Assembly (NCBI GenBank): GCA_017458145.1
Contig: JAFTGA010000057.1
Span: 1-42,876 of the forward strand
DNA length: 42,876 nt
DNA from: Bacteroidales bacterium
GTDB lineage: Bacteria > Bacteroidota > Bacteroidia > Bacteroidales > UBA932
Direction of reading: 5' to 3'
In this document: piece by piece, positions 1-8,638 of the stretch
Layout: every line of letters begins with the position of its first letter
How positions within the stretch are numbered: the stretch's first letter is position 1
The notes under the pieces: generated by a model
Database searches by the model: none
The model's input: only the letters and a program-made list of their open reading frames with translations
Told to the model about the DNA's origin: nothing
Program-made: the position numbers and the translations under genes

Positions 1-26
1 ACGCGGTGATGGTGTTGTGGCGATGT

Positions 27-34
27 CAAAGATA
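27..34 (-). promoter_or_regulatory. Promoter-like -7 box inside each CRISPR repeat
   Basis: Read on the minus strand, every intact repeat contains TATCTTTG, a perfect match to the Bacteroidetes -7 box TAnnTTTG, with GTTG at the repeat edge 20 nt upstream standing in for the -33 TTTG. The first copy is given here; the same box recurs at the same place in all six repeats. In the decayed seventh repeat the box is lost. Repeat-internal promoters are known from Neisseria type II-C arrays; that this one works is inference. Confidence 0.5.
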
Positions 35-474
35 CAAAATTCGAAAGCCATTCACAACTGCGATCATGTCCTTTCCCAACTTGATGACGGTGTTGTGGCG
101 ATGTCAAAGATACAAAATTCGAAAGCCATTCACAACTAATTTGTCAACTCCGGCCACGGAGTAAGGTGTTGTGGCGATGTCAAAGATACAAAATTCGAAA
201 GCCATTCACAACAAGGACCGGGTGCGTCCCTTCAGCGATGCGGGTGTTGTGGCGATGTCAAAGATACAAAATTCGAAAGCCATTCACAACATTCCCGTGT
301 AGAAGATCATCGTCCTGTTGGGTGTTGTGGCGATGTCAAAGATACAAAATTCGAAAGCCATTCACAACTTCCACTCCTTGACGAAGGAGGCCATATAGGT
401 GTTGTGGCGATGTCAAAGATACAAAATTCGAAAGCCATTCACAACCGTACGGTCAGATTTCGCTGACGCAGGTT

Positions 475-503
475 GTTGTGACGATCTCGAAAACAGAAAA
501 CTA
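475..503. repeat. Decayed terminal CRISPR repeat overlapping the mltG stop
   Basis: From 475 the sequence matches the repeat at about 22 of the first 30 positions (GTTGTG.CGAT.TC.AA.A.A and so on) and then diverges. The similarity ends at the mltG stop codon, which occupies 501-503. A degenerate last repeat is normally the leader-distal end of an array, which would point to plus-strand polarity. That conflicts with the minus-strand promoter boxes in the repeats. Confidence 0.75.
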
Positions 504-1535
504 TTTCCGGTTGCGGCGGTCGAGGGCGGCGCGGAAGGCCTGGGCGTTGCGGTTGTGCTCGGCGAGGGTCCTGGCGAAGACGTGGGTGCCGGAGAAGTCG
601 GCATTGGCGCAGAAATACAGGTTGCCGGCGCCCCAGGTGCCACCGAAGTCAGGGTTCAGCACGGCTTCGAGGGCGGCTCTCGTGGGCACGCAGATGGGTC
701 CCGGAGGGAGGCCGGCGTGCTTGTAGGTATTGTACGCGGAGTCCACTTCCAGATGCTTGTTCAGGATGCGGCTGAGCTTGTAGTCGTAGCAGAATGCGAC
801 GGTCGGATCGGCCTGCAGGGGCATTCCGATCTTGAGCCGGTTCAGATAGACACCGGCGATTTTGGGCATCTCCGCCTCGTTGTTGGACTCCGCCTTGACG
901 ATCGAGGCGAGCACGGAGGCCTCCTGGCTCGTCAGGCGCAGGGCCTTGGCCTTGGCGTAACGCTCCGCCGTCCAGTATGCGTCCCAGGCGGCCTTCTGCT
1001 TATCCAGCACATCCACCATCGAGGCGGTCCAATAGATATCGTAGGTGTCCGGCATCAGGAGCGAGAAGACGTTGCGGGGGGTAAACCCGTAGGAAGCGAG
1101 CAGTTTGTCGTCGTTGAGCGCTTGGTGGACCGTGGCGGAGTCAATCAGCAGCTGGCTTGCAATCTTGGCGGCAATGTTGGACTTGATGCGCAGATTGCCC
1201 GTCAGGGAGAGCCGCACCGGCGTCTGCCAGCCGTTGTTGAGCATCCGTGCCACATAGACGCTCGGATTGCCGGGAGACACGGTATAGTGTCCGGGCGTCA
1301 GGTACTGCTCCACCTGCTTGGCCTTGAAGCAGCGTTCCAGGCTCTTCAGGCTGACCACCTGGGCCTTCTCGGCAATCTGGGCGAGCACTTCTTCCGCCGT
1401 CGTCCCGGGGTACACATAGATCTCCGCCGTCTTCCGGAAATTGGGCAGTTTGTTGTCTCTCAGCCAGCTGTAGCCGAGCACGCCGGCGATGGCCAGGACG
1501 GCCAGCGCAAGCAGGGAATAAGTCGCTTTCTTCAT
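501..1535 (-). CDS. mltG: Endolytic murein transglycosylase MltG (YceG family)
   Basis: This 344-residue protein cleaves nascent peptidoglycan strands in the periplasm and is thought to set glycan chain length. It has one N-terminal membrane segment (about residues 5-25, LLALAVLAIAGVLGYSW) followed by the YceG domain. The family signature is visible in SIVKAESNNEAEMPKIAGVY followed by LNRL and LQADPTVAFCY; the Glu in KAES corresponds to the catalytic acid region. The ATG at 1533-1535 gives MKKATYSLLAL and is preferred over longer readings that run into the neighbouring gene. It lies 38 bp downstream of the HTCS stop on the same strand. Its 3' end abuts the CRISPR array, so the array was probably built against a housekeeping gene. 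Confidence 0.93.
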   Translation of the reverse strand: MKKATYSLLALAVLAIAGVLGYSWLRDNKLPNFRKTAEIYVYPGTTAEEVLAQIAEKAQVVSLKSLERCFKAKQVEQYLTPGHYTVSPGNPSVYVARMLNNGWQTPVRLSLTGNLRIKSNIAAKIASQLLIDSATVHQALNDDKLLASYGFTPRNVFSLLMPDTYDIYWTASMVDVLDKQKAAWDAYWTAERYAKAKALRLTSQEASVLASIVKAESNNEAEMPKIAGVYLNRLKIGMPLQADPTVAFCYDYKLSRILNKHLEVDSAYNTYKHAGLPPGPICVPTRAALEAVLNPDFGGTWGAGNLYFCANADFSGTHVFARTLAEHNRNAQAFRAALDRRNRK

Positions 1536-1573
1536 ACGGACGGCAAATTTACGAAGTTTTCGCAAAATACGCC

Positions 1574-4500
1574 TTACACCGAACTCGGCGGAATGCCGAA
1601 CTTGTTCTTGAAGGAACGGGAGAAGCCGGTGAGGGTGCCGAACCCCACCTTGTACCCTACCTCGCTGACATTGAACTCCCGGCTCTTGAGCAGTTCCATG
1701 GCGCGGTTGAGCCGGTAGTTGGTCAGGAACGTGTTCGGCGACATGCCGATCAGCGCCTTGAGCTTGGAGAAGACGCTCGTGCGGCTCATCCCCAGTTCGA
1801 GCGAGAGCGCCGTCACGCCGAAGTCCTCCTCGGACAGGTGCTCGTCGATAATCCGGTAGCACTTGTCCAGGAAGGCCTTGTCGTGCGCGGAGAGGCCGTC
1901 CGGAAGCGCCTCTTCCTCCTGAGAGGAGGAGGTGCGCTCGGAGAGCAGGTTCTGCAGGCGCCGCCGGTTGCCAAGCAGGTTGCGTACCAGGGCGGTGAGA
2001 TAGGCCGGATCGAAGGGTTTGCCCAGATAGCCGTCCGCCCCGAGGTCCAGGCCGTGAAGCTGGTTCTCCATATCGGCCTTGGCCGTGAGCAGGACGATGG
2101 GAATGTGGCAATACTCCGGATCGTTCTTGAGCTCCTTGCACAGCGTGTAGCCGTCTTTGTAGGGCATCATCACGTCGCTGACCACCAGATCCGGCGCGCT
2201 GATGCGGATGCACTTCCAGGCCTGTTCGCCGTCGCCGGCAAGCATTACCCGGAAATGGTCGGACAGGAAGCCGCGGATATACTCCCGCATATCGGCATTG
2301 TCCTCGACCACGAGCACCAGGGCACGCTCTGCATCCGGCTCCACGGTCTCGCCCGCAGGAGCCGCCTCTTCCGACTCCGCCTCCTCCTGCCACACGGCAT
2401 CGTCCGCGTAGTCCTCCATCCGGGCCGGGAACTCGAAAGTGAAGACCGACCCGATCGGATCGCCCGGCCGGGCGGTCAGGGAGCCTTTGTGCACCTGCGC
2501 GAGATGGCGGGCATAGTTGAGGCCGATGCCGAATCCGGACGGAAGATCGCCGCCCACCTTCTCCCCGAGGCGCTCGTAGCGGCCGAAGATCTGCTCCGCC
2601 TTGTCCGGTGAAATGCCGATGCCCGTATCGGCCACTTCGATGCGGGCCTGCGTGCCCTCCATGCGGGCGCTCACGGTGATCGCCCCGTGTTCGGGCGTAT
2701 ATTTGACGGCATTGCTCAGCAGGTTGAACACGATCCGCTCGACCTTCTCCCGGTCGCAGAACACGATCAGTTCCTGGGACAGGTCGGCCGTGACCCGGAG
2801 GCTCTTCTGGGCGAACACATATTCGAAGTTCCCGAGCATCTTGCGGAGCAGATGCGCGAGGTCCGTGCGCTGGACCGACAGGCTGTCCCGGCTCGCCCGG
2901 GAACGGCCAAACTGCAGGAACTGGTCCGTCAGGCGAAGCATCCGGTCGGCGTTGCGGTCGATGATGCCGATCAGTTTGCGGTCACCCTCGGACAGGCCGG
3001 GCGACTGGGCCAGTTCCTTGACCGGACCATAAATCAACGACAGCGGCGTACGGAACTCGTGGGAGACATCCGTAAAGAAGGTCAGACGCTCCTGGCTGAT
3101 CTGCTCCATCAGGCTCTTCTCCTGTTCGGACATCTCCAGCCGCTCCCGGTTGGCGCGCAGGCGGACCAGCTGTGTAAACACCAGGCCGATGAGTCCGAAC
3201 CCGAGCAGGGCATAGAAAAGCATCGCGGGCCAGGAGAGCCAGGGCGACGGCTTGATCCGCACGCGCACGGCCAGTTCGTCCGTCCCCCAGCTGCCGTCCG
3301 GCTGCTGTACGCGGGCGCGAAAGGTGTACCGTCCGCTGTGCAGGCCGGAATAACCGGCCCGGCGGGACTGTCCGGCATAGACCCAGTCGGAGTCGTACCC
3401 GTCCAGGCGGTATTGGTAGATCGGGCGGATGCCCGGATTGAAATTGCGGCAGGAGAAGAAGAACGAAAGCTGCCGGGAACGGTGGTCCAGCTCCAGCGGA
3501 CCGGCCGGGTATGGAGGGAGCGTCTCCCCGTTGACGGTGATGCCGTCCAGGGTGACGGGAATCTGCTGGACCTGCTGCGAGAAATTGCGCAGGAAGAACG
3601 TGAAGTCCGTCTGGCTGCCGAACAGCACGGTCCCGTTATCCGTCACGACAACGCTGTTGGTGTTGTTGGCCGCCGGATTGACATCCTGGTTCTTGAAGAG
3701 CGTAACGTTGCTGCCGTCCTCGGTGATCCGGATGAAGTCGAAGCGGGTGGACGCCCAGACTTCACCGTTCCGGTGGCCGGAGATGGAACTGACAGACGGA
3801 TCCGCATCCCGCGCGCCCAGATCGATTTTCACGGACGCACCCGTGTGGGGATCATAACGCCAGATTCCGTCGTTCGCCGTGCCGACCCACCAGCGGTTCC
3901 CGCTGTCCTCCCAGACGCAGGAAGGGTGTCTGAGACCGGTCCCCGCCGGGCGGAAGGCCCCACCGGCCTCGTACAGCCAGATATCCCCGTCGGCCAGGAA
4001 ATACGGCTGGCCCGAAGCGAACTGTCCGCTGAACCAGAAATCCGGATGAGCGGACGCCGTCAGGCGGTCCGGAGCACCTCCGGAAGGCGGGAAACGCAGG
4101 ATGCCGTCCTGCTGAAGCAGATACACGTTGCCGGCGGCATCGTCCCAAATGCAGTTGGTCGGCTCTATCTCCCAGCTGTGCACCAGGGACAGGAACTCTC
4201 CGTCGAAGACATAGTGCCGCAGCTGGTTGTAGTTGTATTGCAGCCACAGGCCGCCTTTCCGGTCCCGCAGCGAGATGCCGAGCTTTCCCTCCCCGTCGAG
4301 CCCCGGGCCGCGGAATACCGTATATTCTCCCGTGGCCACGTGCTGGCGGAATACACCCTTGTTCGTGATGACCAGCAGGTAGCCATAGCCGAGGGGGTAG
4401 AACATATTGAGCGCGTCGCCCGGGAAGGCATCCGGGATCCGGAGGCTGTGTTCGTCCGTGTGGCGGTAGAGGTTGAGCAGGTCGCGGTTGTTCTTGCTCA

Positions 4501-5389
4501 GCCACAGGTTGTCCTGCGTCAGCAGATAGCGGCACTCCCGCACCCCCGAGAGCGATTCATACTCCCATTCGCGGCGCGGCGTCCCGTCCGGAAGAACCCG
4601 GAAGATCCCCTCGTCCCGGATGCCCAGCATGCAGGTCTGTCCGTGGAAAGCCACGAACAGCACCGCCTTGCCGGCCGTGGCGGCGGACAGTGCCTGCGGC
4701 ACGGGCAGCGGAGCTCCGTCGCCGGCATAATGCAGCAGCCCGCCGGAAGTGCTGATCCAGACGGAGCCGTCCGGATCGGCGGAAATGCCGTTGACCGCCC
4801 GTCCGGTGATCGTGAACTCCCGCAGGATCCGAAAGTCCCGGTCCAGGATCAGGAAACTCTCGGCTGCGAGGTTCCGCACCCAGATCCGGTGGTCCGAAGT
4901 CAGGAGGAAGGAGGCATAGAGCAGCCGGGAGTCCAGGTAGACGGGTTGGACGGAAGCCGTCCGTTTGTCAGCCATAAAGAGCCCGCCCGCCGCCGAATAG
5001 AGCAGATGCCCGTCATCCCACGAGGCCAGGCTGAAGACATTGCGCGCCTCTACGTGCCAGTCGGGATCCACGCGCCCGTCCCGCAGCAGGCTGACATCCG
5101 ACCGCGTGCCGACCCACAGGCGGCCGTCCGGCTCCGCGCAGAGCGAGCGGACGTAATCTTCCGGAAGTCCGCCCTCGTTCTGATACCAGACCGTGTAGGC
5201 GCTGCCGTTGTAGCGGTTGAGTCCCCGGGCCGTGCCGATCCAGATATCTCCGCCGGCGTCCTCGGCCAGGGCGTCGACAACAGGATTGGACAGGGCGCCC
5301 TGCGTGGGCAGGACCGTAGTAATCTGCGCGGACACGCGCAACGGAAGGCACAGGGCCAGGAAGACAAGGGAACGAAAAAGCGTGTTCAT
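1574..5389 (-). CDS. Hybrid two-component system regulator (HTCS) of the PUL
   Basis: This single-chain sensor and regulator has 1271 residues. A signal peptide (to about residue 22, LRVSAQ) leads a periplasmic beta-propeller of two-component-propeller repeats (for example DIWIGTARGLNRYNG), then a Y_Y_Y domain at about 645-710 and a membrane helix at about 716-742. The cytoplasmic part has HisKA with SHEFRTPL (His777), an HATPase with NLLSNAVKYTPEHG and DTGIGIS, a receiver domain with SDVMMP (Asp1072), and a C-terminal AraC-type HTH from about 1171 to the end. HTCS proteins sense an oligosaccharide in the periplasm and activate their neighbouring susCD genes. It is divergent from susC with 198 bp between the starts. 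The ATG at 5387-5389 is chosen because it begins a clean signal peptide; an upstream ATG would add 16 unlike residues. Confidence 0.96.
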   Translation of the reverse strand: MNTLFRSLVFLALCLPLRVSAQITTVLPTQGALSNPVVDALAEDAGGDIWIGTARGLNRYNGSAYTVWYQNEGGLPEDYVRSLCAEPDGRLWVGTRSDVSLLRDGRVDPDWHVEARNVFSLASWDDGHLLYSAAGGLFMADKRTASVQPVYLDSRLLYASFLLTSDHRIWVRNLAAESFLILDRDFRILREFTITGRAVNGISADPDGSVWISTSGGLLHYAGDGAPLPVPQALSAATAGKAVLFVAFHGQTCMLGIRDEGIFRVLPDGTPRREWEYESLSGVRECRYLLTQDNLWLSKNNRDLLNLYRHTDEHSLRIPDAFPGDALNMFYPLGYGYLLVITNKGVFRQHVATGEYTVFRGPGLDGEGKLGISLRDRKGGLWLQYNYNQLRHYVFDGEFLSLVHSWEIEPTNCIWDDAAGNVYLLQQDGILRFPPSGGAPDRLTASAHPDFWFSGQFASGQPYFLADGDIWLYEAGGAFRPAGTGLRHPSCVWEDSGNRWWVGTANDGIWRYDPHTGASVKIDLGARDADPSVSSISGHRNGEVWASTRFDFIRITEDGSNVTLFKNQDVNPAANNTNSVVVTDNGTVLFGSQTDFTFFLRNFSQQVQQIPVTLDGITVNGETLPPYPAGPLELDHRSRQLSFFFSCRNFNPGIRPIYQYRLDGYDSDWVYAGQSRRAGYSGLHSGRYTFRARVQQPDGSWGTDELAVRVRIKPSPWLSWPAMLFYALLGFGLIGLVFTQLVRLRANRERLEMSEQEKSLMEQISQERLTFFTDVSHEFRTPLSLIYGPVKELAQSPGLSEGDRKLIGIIDRNADRMLRLTDQFLQFGRSRASRDSLSVQRTDLAHLLRKMLGNFEYVFAQKSLRVTADLSQELIVFCDREKVERIVFNLLSNAVKYTPEHGAITVSARMEGTQARIEVADTGIGISPDKAEQIFGRYERLGEKVGGDLPSGFGIGLNYARHLAQVHKGSLTARPGDPIGSVFTFEFPARMEDYADDAVWQEEAESEEAAPAGETVEPDAERALVLVVEDNADMREYIRGFLSDHFRVMLAGDGEQAWKCIRISAPDLVVSDVMMPYKDGYTLCKELKNDPEYCHIPIVLLTAKADMENQLHGLDLGADGYLGKPFDPAYLTALVRNLLGNRRRLQNLLSERTSSSQEEEALPDGLSAHDKAFLDKCYRIIDEHLSEEDFGVTALSLELGMSRTSVFSKLKALIGMSPNTFLTNYRLNRAMELLKSREFNVSEVGYKVGFGTLTGFSRSFKNKFGIPPSSV

Positions 5390-5414
5390 ATTCTGAAAAC
5401 AAGACTGGCGAATA

Positions 5415-5422
5415 CAAATATA
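5415..5422 (-). promoter_or_regulatory. Predicted -7 box of the HTCS gene
   Basis: The minus strand reads TATATTTG, a full match to TAnnTTTG, 25 bp before the HTCS start codon. No TTTG is found at the expected -33 position, which is common for activated promoters. The TGAACAT box at 5472-5478 is 49 bp away, so the HTCS may control its own gene. Confidence 0.5.
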
Positions 5423-5470
5423 ACCAGTTTTTAACATTCTGCATACCGGTCTGTCGCTTGGGTTGAAGGC

Positions 5471-5482
5471 TTGAACATCCGG
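5471..5482 (+). promoter_or_regulatory. Candidate HTCS operator TTGAACATCCGG
   Basis: This TGAACAT box lies in the divergent region between the HTCS gene and susC. It is exactly 50 bp upstream of the susC -7 box and 49 bp from the HTCS -7 box. Similar boxes sit at the same distance in the other promoters of the locus (14214, 14266 and 19325). Binding by the AraC-type domain of the HTCS is inference. Confidence 0.5.
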
Positions 5483-5528
5483 TAAAATATCCGCCCGATT
5501 CAGCGGAGCACATATATATAAAGCTGCC

Positions 5529-5536
5529 TAAATTTG
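5529..5536 (+). promoter_or_regulatory. Predicted -7 box of the susCD operon
   Basis: TAAATTTG matches TAnnTTTG and would place the transcript start near 5543, giving a leader of about 45 nt. No TTTG is seen at -33, which fits a promoter that needs the activator. Confidence 0.55.
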
Positions 5537-5587
5537 CAGCAGGACACTAAAATTGTTTTTACCACAAATATTCAACCTCATTAATCA

Positions 5588-8500
5588 ATGATTGAGATGA
5601 ACAAAACTCAACTTTTCAAACGCCTTGCGGCGCTGGCTGTCGGGTTCTTCCTCAGCCTCCCGCTGCTGTTGGCGCAGAACCGGGTTGTCAAGGGAACCGT
5701 CCTTGACGACACGGACCAGGGCGTCATCGGCGCCGCCGTCATGATCAAAGGCACGACCAACGGTGTCGCCACCGATGTCGACGGCAAATTCGAAATCAGC
5801 TGCGACCCCGCCGACGTGCTGGTCATCTCCAGCATCGGCTTCGACGATGTCGAAGTGGCTGTGGGGAACCGCACGGAACTGACCATCCGGCTTGAGATCT
5901 CCCAGGAACTGCTTGACGACGTGGTCGTCATCGGTTATGGTACGACCCGTGCCAAGAACTTCACCGGTTCGGTGGACGTCATCAAGATGAGCGACTCCCC
6001 TGTCGCCGACCTCGGCCTGAGCAACGCCGCCGACATGCTCCGCGGCCGCCTGTCCGGTGTCGACATGGGTGCCGAGTCCGCCACCGTCGGAAGCAACGCC
6101 AATATCATGGTGCGTGGCCGCAAGTCCATCAACTCGACCTCCTCCGCCCCGCTGCTCGTGGTCAACGGCGTCATCTTCACCGGCAACCTCGAGGACATCG
6201 ACCAGAACTCCATCGAGTCCATCAGCGTGCTCAAGGATGCCACCTCGCTGGCCGCCTATGGTTCCAAAGCCGCGAACGGCGTGATCATGATCACCCTCAA
6301 GAAGGGCGAAGAGGGCAAGCCCCTCATCACCTTCTCCACCTCCCACCAGTTCTCCACGCCGTCCTACCGCCAGCGTTTCCTCTCCCCGGAGAACTACATC
6401 AAGTACAGCAACGCCCGCCGCGGCATCGAGGACCTGACCAATACTTCCTGGATGTCCTTCCTCGAGAAGGCCAACTATGAGAAAGGCCGCACGACCGACT
6501 GGTACAATATGGTCACCCGCATGGGCTACACGCAGAACTACAACCTGAGCTTCTCCGGCCGCACCCAGAACTCCAACTACTATGTGGCGCTCGGGCACTC
6601 CGGACAGCGCGGTATCGTGGTCGGCAACGACTTCTCCCGCAACAACGTCTCGATGAACCTCTCCACCCATATCTTCAAGAACATCGAGATCGGTGCCAAC
6701 ATGGCCTACACCAACTCCGTGGACAACCACGTGGCCGCCAGTACCAACGTCAACCAGTCCCCGTACATGGAGCCGTACCTGCCGGACGGCAAGACCCTCC
6801 GCTACTATGTGGAAGGCGTCAACGCCTCCTCCGTCAACCCGCTGTGGGAGACCCAGGTCGGCCGCGAGAAGGACAACCGCCGCTTCAACCTCAACCTCGG
6901 CGGCTTCGTGAGCGTCAACATCCCCTGGGTGGAAGGCCTGAACCTCCGGATGAACGCTTCCTACACCAAGATGCAGTCCAACAACTACAGCTTCACCCAC
7001 GAGAACATCACCCCGGCCCTCCTCTCCAACGACTGGGAAGGCATCGGCCAGACCTCCGACTACTATAACCTGGCCAACGCCGAGGGAAGCATCAGCAATT
7101 CCGTCTCCGAGAACTGGGTCATGGACTTCATCCTCAGCTATGCCCGCCAGTTCGGCCGCCATTACGTCAGCGCCTCGCTCGTCTACACCCGCGACAGCGC
7201 CGAGTCCTCCTACTACTCCGAAGGCGGCAAGGGCTTCATGGCCGCCGGCAACACGCTGACCGGCTGGTACGGTCTCGGCAATGCCGACACCAAGACCGTC
7301 TCCAATCCTACCTACGTGCTCCACACCGACGTGGGCTACCTCGCGCGCGTGATCTATTCTTATCGCGACACCTACCACTTCAACGCCTCCTTCCGCCGGG
7401 ACGGCTCCTCCGTGTTCGGCAATGAGCGCAAATGGGGCAACTTCCCCGCCGTCGGCGCTGCCTGGACCATGTCCAACGAGCAGTTCATGAAGGACAACGT
7501 GCACTGGATCGACTTCCTCAAGCTGAAGCTCTCCTGGGGTAAGAACGGTGCCCAGACCATTTCTCCGTACGGCACCCTGTCCACGATCGCCGTGGCCAAG
7601 GGCGGCGGCATCCCCAACTACTATGGCGGTGAGACCCACTGGGGCCAGCGCCTCGCCACCCTCGGCAACCCGACCCTCGGCTGGCAGACCACCACGTCCT
7701 GGAACGGCGGTTTCGAGGCGGACTTCCTCCAGGGCCGCATCCACATCGATGTCAACGCCTACTTCTCCCAGACCACGGACCAGATCTTCGACCGCAACAT
7801 CCCGGTCATGACCGCCGGCATCACCACCCAGAAGGCGACGATGGGCCGCGTGGACAACAACGGCGTGGAGGTCAACCTCAACACCGTCAATATCAAGAAG
7901 AAGAACTTCGAATGGTCCTCCAACTGGGTATTCTCCCTCAACCGTAACCGGATCATCGACCTCTACGGTGACGGACAGGACGACCTCACCAAGAGCCTGT
8001 TCATCGGCCACCCGATCAACACGATCTACGGCTACAAGACCGAGGGCATCTTCCAGGACGGCCAGAACGCCGGCCGCCCGATCTTCTACACCCTGGACGG
8101 ACAGCAGACCGACAACCCTTCCCCTGAAGACCGTCAGATCCTCGGTTCCGGCGACGAGAACTTCCGTCTCTCCTGGGCCAACACCCTCCGCTGGGGCAAC
8201 TGGCAGGTTTACCTGATGTTCCAGGGCGTCTTCGGCGGCGCCGGCTTCGGCCTGGCGAACAACACCTTCGCCTACTCCACCTACGACATGACCGCTTCCT
8301 GTACCGCGCTTGACATCCCGTTCTGGACCAGGCAGGCCCCCAACAACACCTACCCGGCCCCGAACGTGAGCGAGAGCAAGTACGCCGTGTACAACTCCTA
8401 CGGCCACGTCCGCCTGCAGGACCTCTCCGTGTCCTACAACCTCAGCAAGCTGGTGAACAAGATCGGTCTCAAGGGCGCCCGCGTGACGCTCGCCGGCCGC

Positions 8501-8611
8501 AACCTATTCTTCATTGCTCCGGGCTGGAAGATGAGCGACCCGCAGTCCCGCTCCGCCTATGGCGTCGGCATCCCCCGCTCCGTCACCCTCGGCCTCAATG
8601 TCTCTTTCTGA
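5588..8611 (+). CDS. susC: SusC-like TonB-dependent outer membrane transporter
   Basis: The 1007-residue protein imports oligosaccharides across the outer membrane together with its SusD partner. It begins with a signal peptide (to about residue 30, LSLPLLLAQ). A carboxypeptidase-regulatory-like domain follows at about 33-110 (VVKGTVLDDTDQGVIGAAV), then a TonB-box-like stretch (DDVVVIGYGT) and a plug domain up to about 230. The 22-strand barrel ends in a typical aromatic C-terminus (LGLNVSF). A second in-frame ATG at 5597 (MNKTQLF) is an equally good start. susD follows after 27 bp, and an HTCS is divergent, which is the standard PUL core. Confidence 0.96.
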   Translation: MIEMNKTQLFKRLAALAVGFFLSLPLLLAQNRVVKGTVLDDTDQGVIGAAVMIKGTTNGVATDVDGKFEISCDPADVLVISSIGFDDVEVAVGNRTELTIRLEISQELLDDVVVIGYGTTRAKNFTGSVDVIKMSDSPVADLGLSNAADMLRGRLSGVDMGAESATVGSNANIMVRGRKSINSTSSAPLLVVNGVIFTGNLEDIDQNSIESISVLKDATSLAAYGSKAANGVIMITLKKGEEGKPLITFSTSHQFSTPSYRQRFLSPENYIKYSNARRGIEDLTNTSWMSFLEKANYEKGRTTDWYNMVTRMGYTQNYNLSFSGRTQNSNYYVALGHSGQRGIVVGNDFSRNNVSMNLSTHIFKNIEIGANMAYTNSVDNHVAASTNVNQSPYMEPYLPDGKTLRYYVEGVNASSVNPLWETQVGREKDNRRFNLNLGGFVSVNIPWVEGLNLRMNASYTKMQSNNYSFTHENITPALLSNDWEGIGQTSDYYNLANAEGSISNSVSENWVMDFILSYARQFGRHYVSASLVYTRDSAESSYYSEGGKGFMAAGNTLTGWYGLGNADTKTVSNPTYVLHTDVGYLARVIYSYRDTYHFNASFRRDGSSVFGNERKWGNFPAVGAAWTMSNEQFMKDNVHWIDFLKLKLSWGKNGAQTISPYGTLSTIAVAKGGGIPNYYGGETHWGQRLATLGNPTLGWQTTTSWNGGFEADFLQGRIHIDVNAYFSQTTDQIFDRNIPVMTAGITTQKATMGRVDNNGVEVNLNTVNIKKKNFEWSSNWVFSLNRNRIIDLYGDGQDDLTKSLFIGHPINTIYGYKTEGIFQDGQNAGRPIFYTLDGQQTDNPSPEDRQILGSGDENFRLSWANTLRWGNWQVYLMFQGVFGGAGFGLANNTFAYSTYDMTASCTALDIPFWTRQAPNNTYPAPNVSESKYAVYNSYGHVRLQDLSVSYNLSKLVNKIGLKGARVTLAGRNLFFIAPGWKMSDPQSRSAYGVGIPRSVTLGLNVSF

Positions 8612-8638
8612 TCCGCAACCTCTTAACTTGATATAGCC

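Larger units (their letters stand above)
1..503. CRISPR. CRISPR array end, type II-C-like long repeats
   Basis: Six intact repeats are seen at 11-58, 89-136, 165-212, 243-290, 321-368 and 398-445, followed by one decayed copy near 475-503. The conserved unit is 48 nt, starting GGTGTTGTGGCG and ending CATTCACAAC; the GGT before the GTTGTG end is present in all six copies, so it belongs to the repeat. Spacers are 28-30 nt and all different. Long repeats of 46-48 nt with about 30-nt spacers are known from type II-C loci of Bacteroidetes, but no cas9, cas1, cas2 or tracrRNA is in the window, so the subtype is inferred. The array continues to the left of position 1. I saw no spacer that matches another part of the window by eye. 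Confidence 0.95.

Noticed and set aside
166-381. Open frames through the CRISPR repeats, including a 439-residue frame from 399
   Set aside because: The frames are open only because the repeat and the reverse of mltG lack stops; the translation repeats with the array and matches nothing.
59-397. Self-targeting spacers
   Set aside because: I compared the spacers with the visible genes by eye and found no match; a proper search of the genome and phage databases was not possible.
501-2393. 630-residue minus-strand frame covering mltG
   Set aside because: Its first half is an out-of-frame reading of the HTCS gene; the real mltG start with a membrane segment is at 1535.
2687-5434. 915-residue plus-strand frame opposite the HTCS, and similar long frames opposite susC, susD and GH3
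   Set aside because: High GC in third positions leaves the opposite strand open; composition is Gly/Val/Asp- or Arg-rich without domains.
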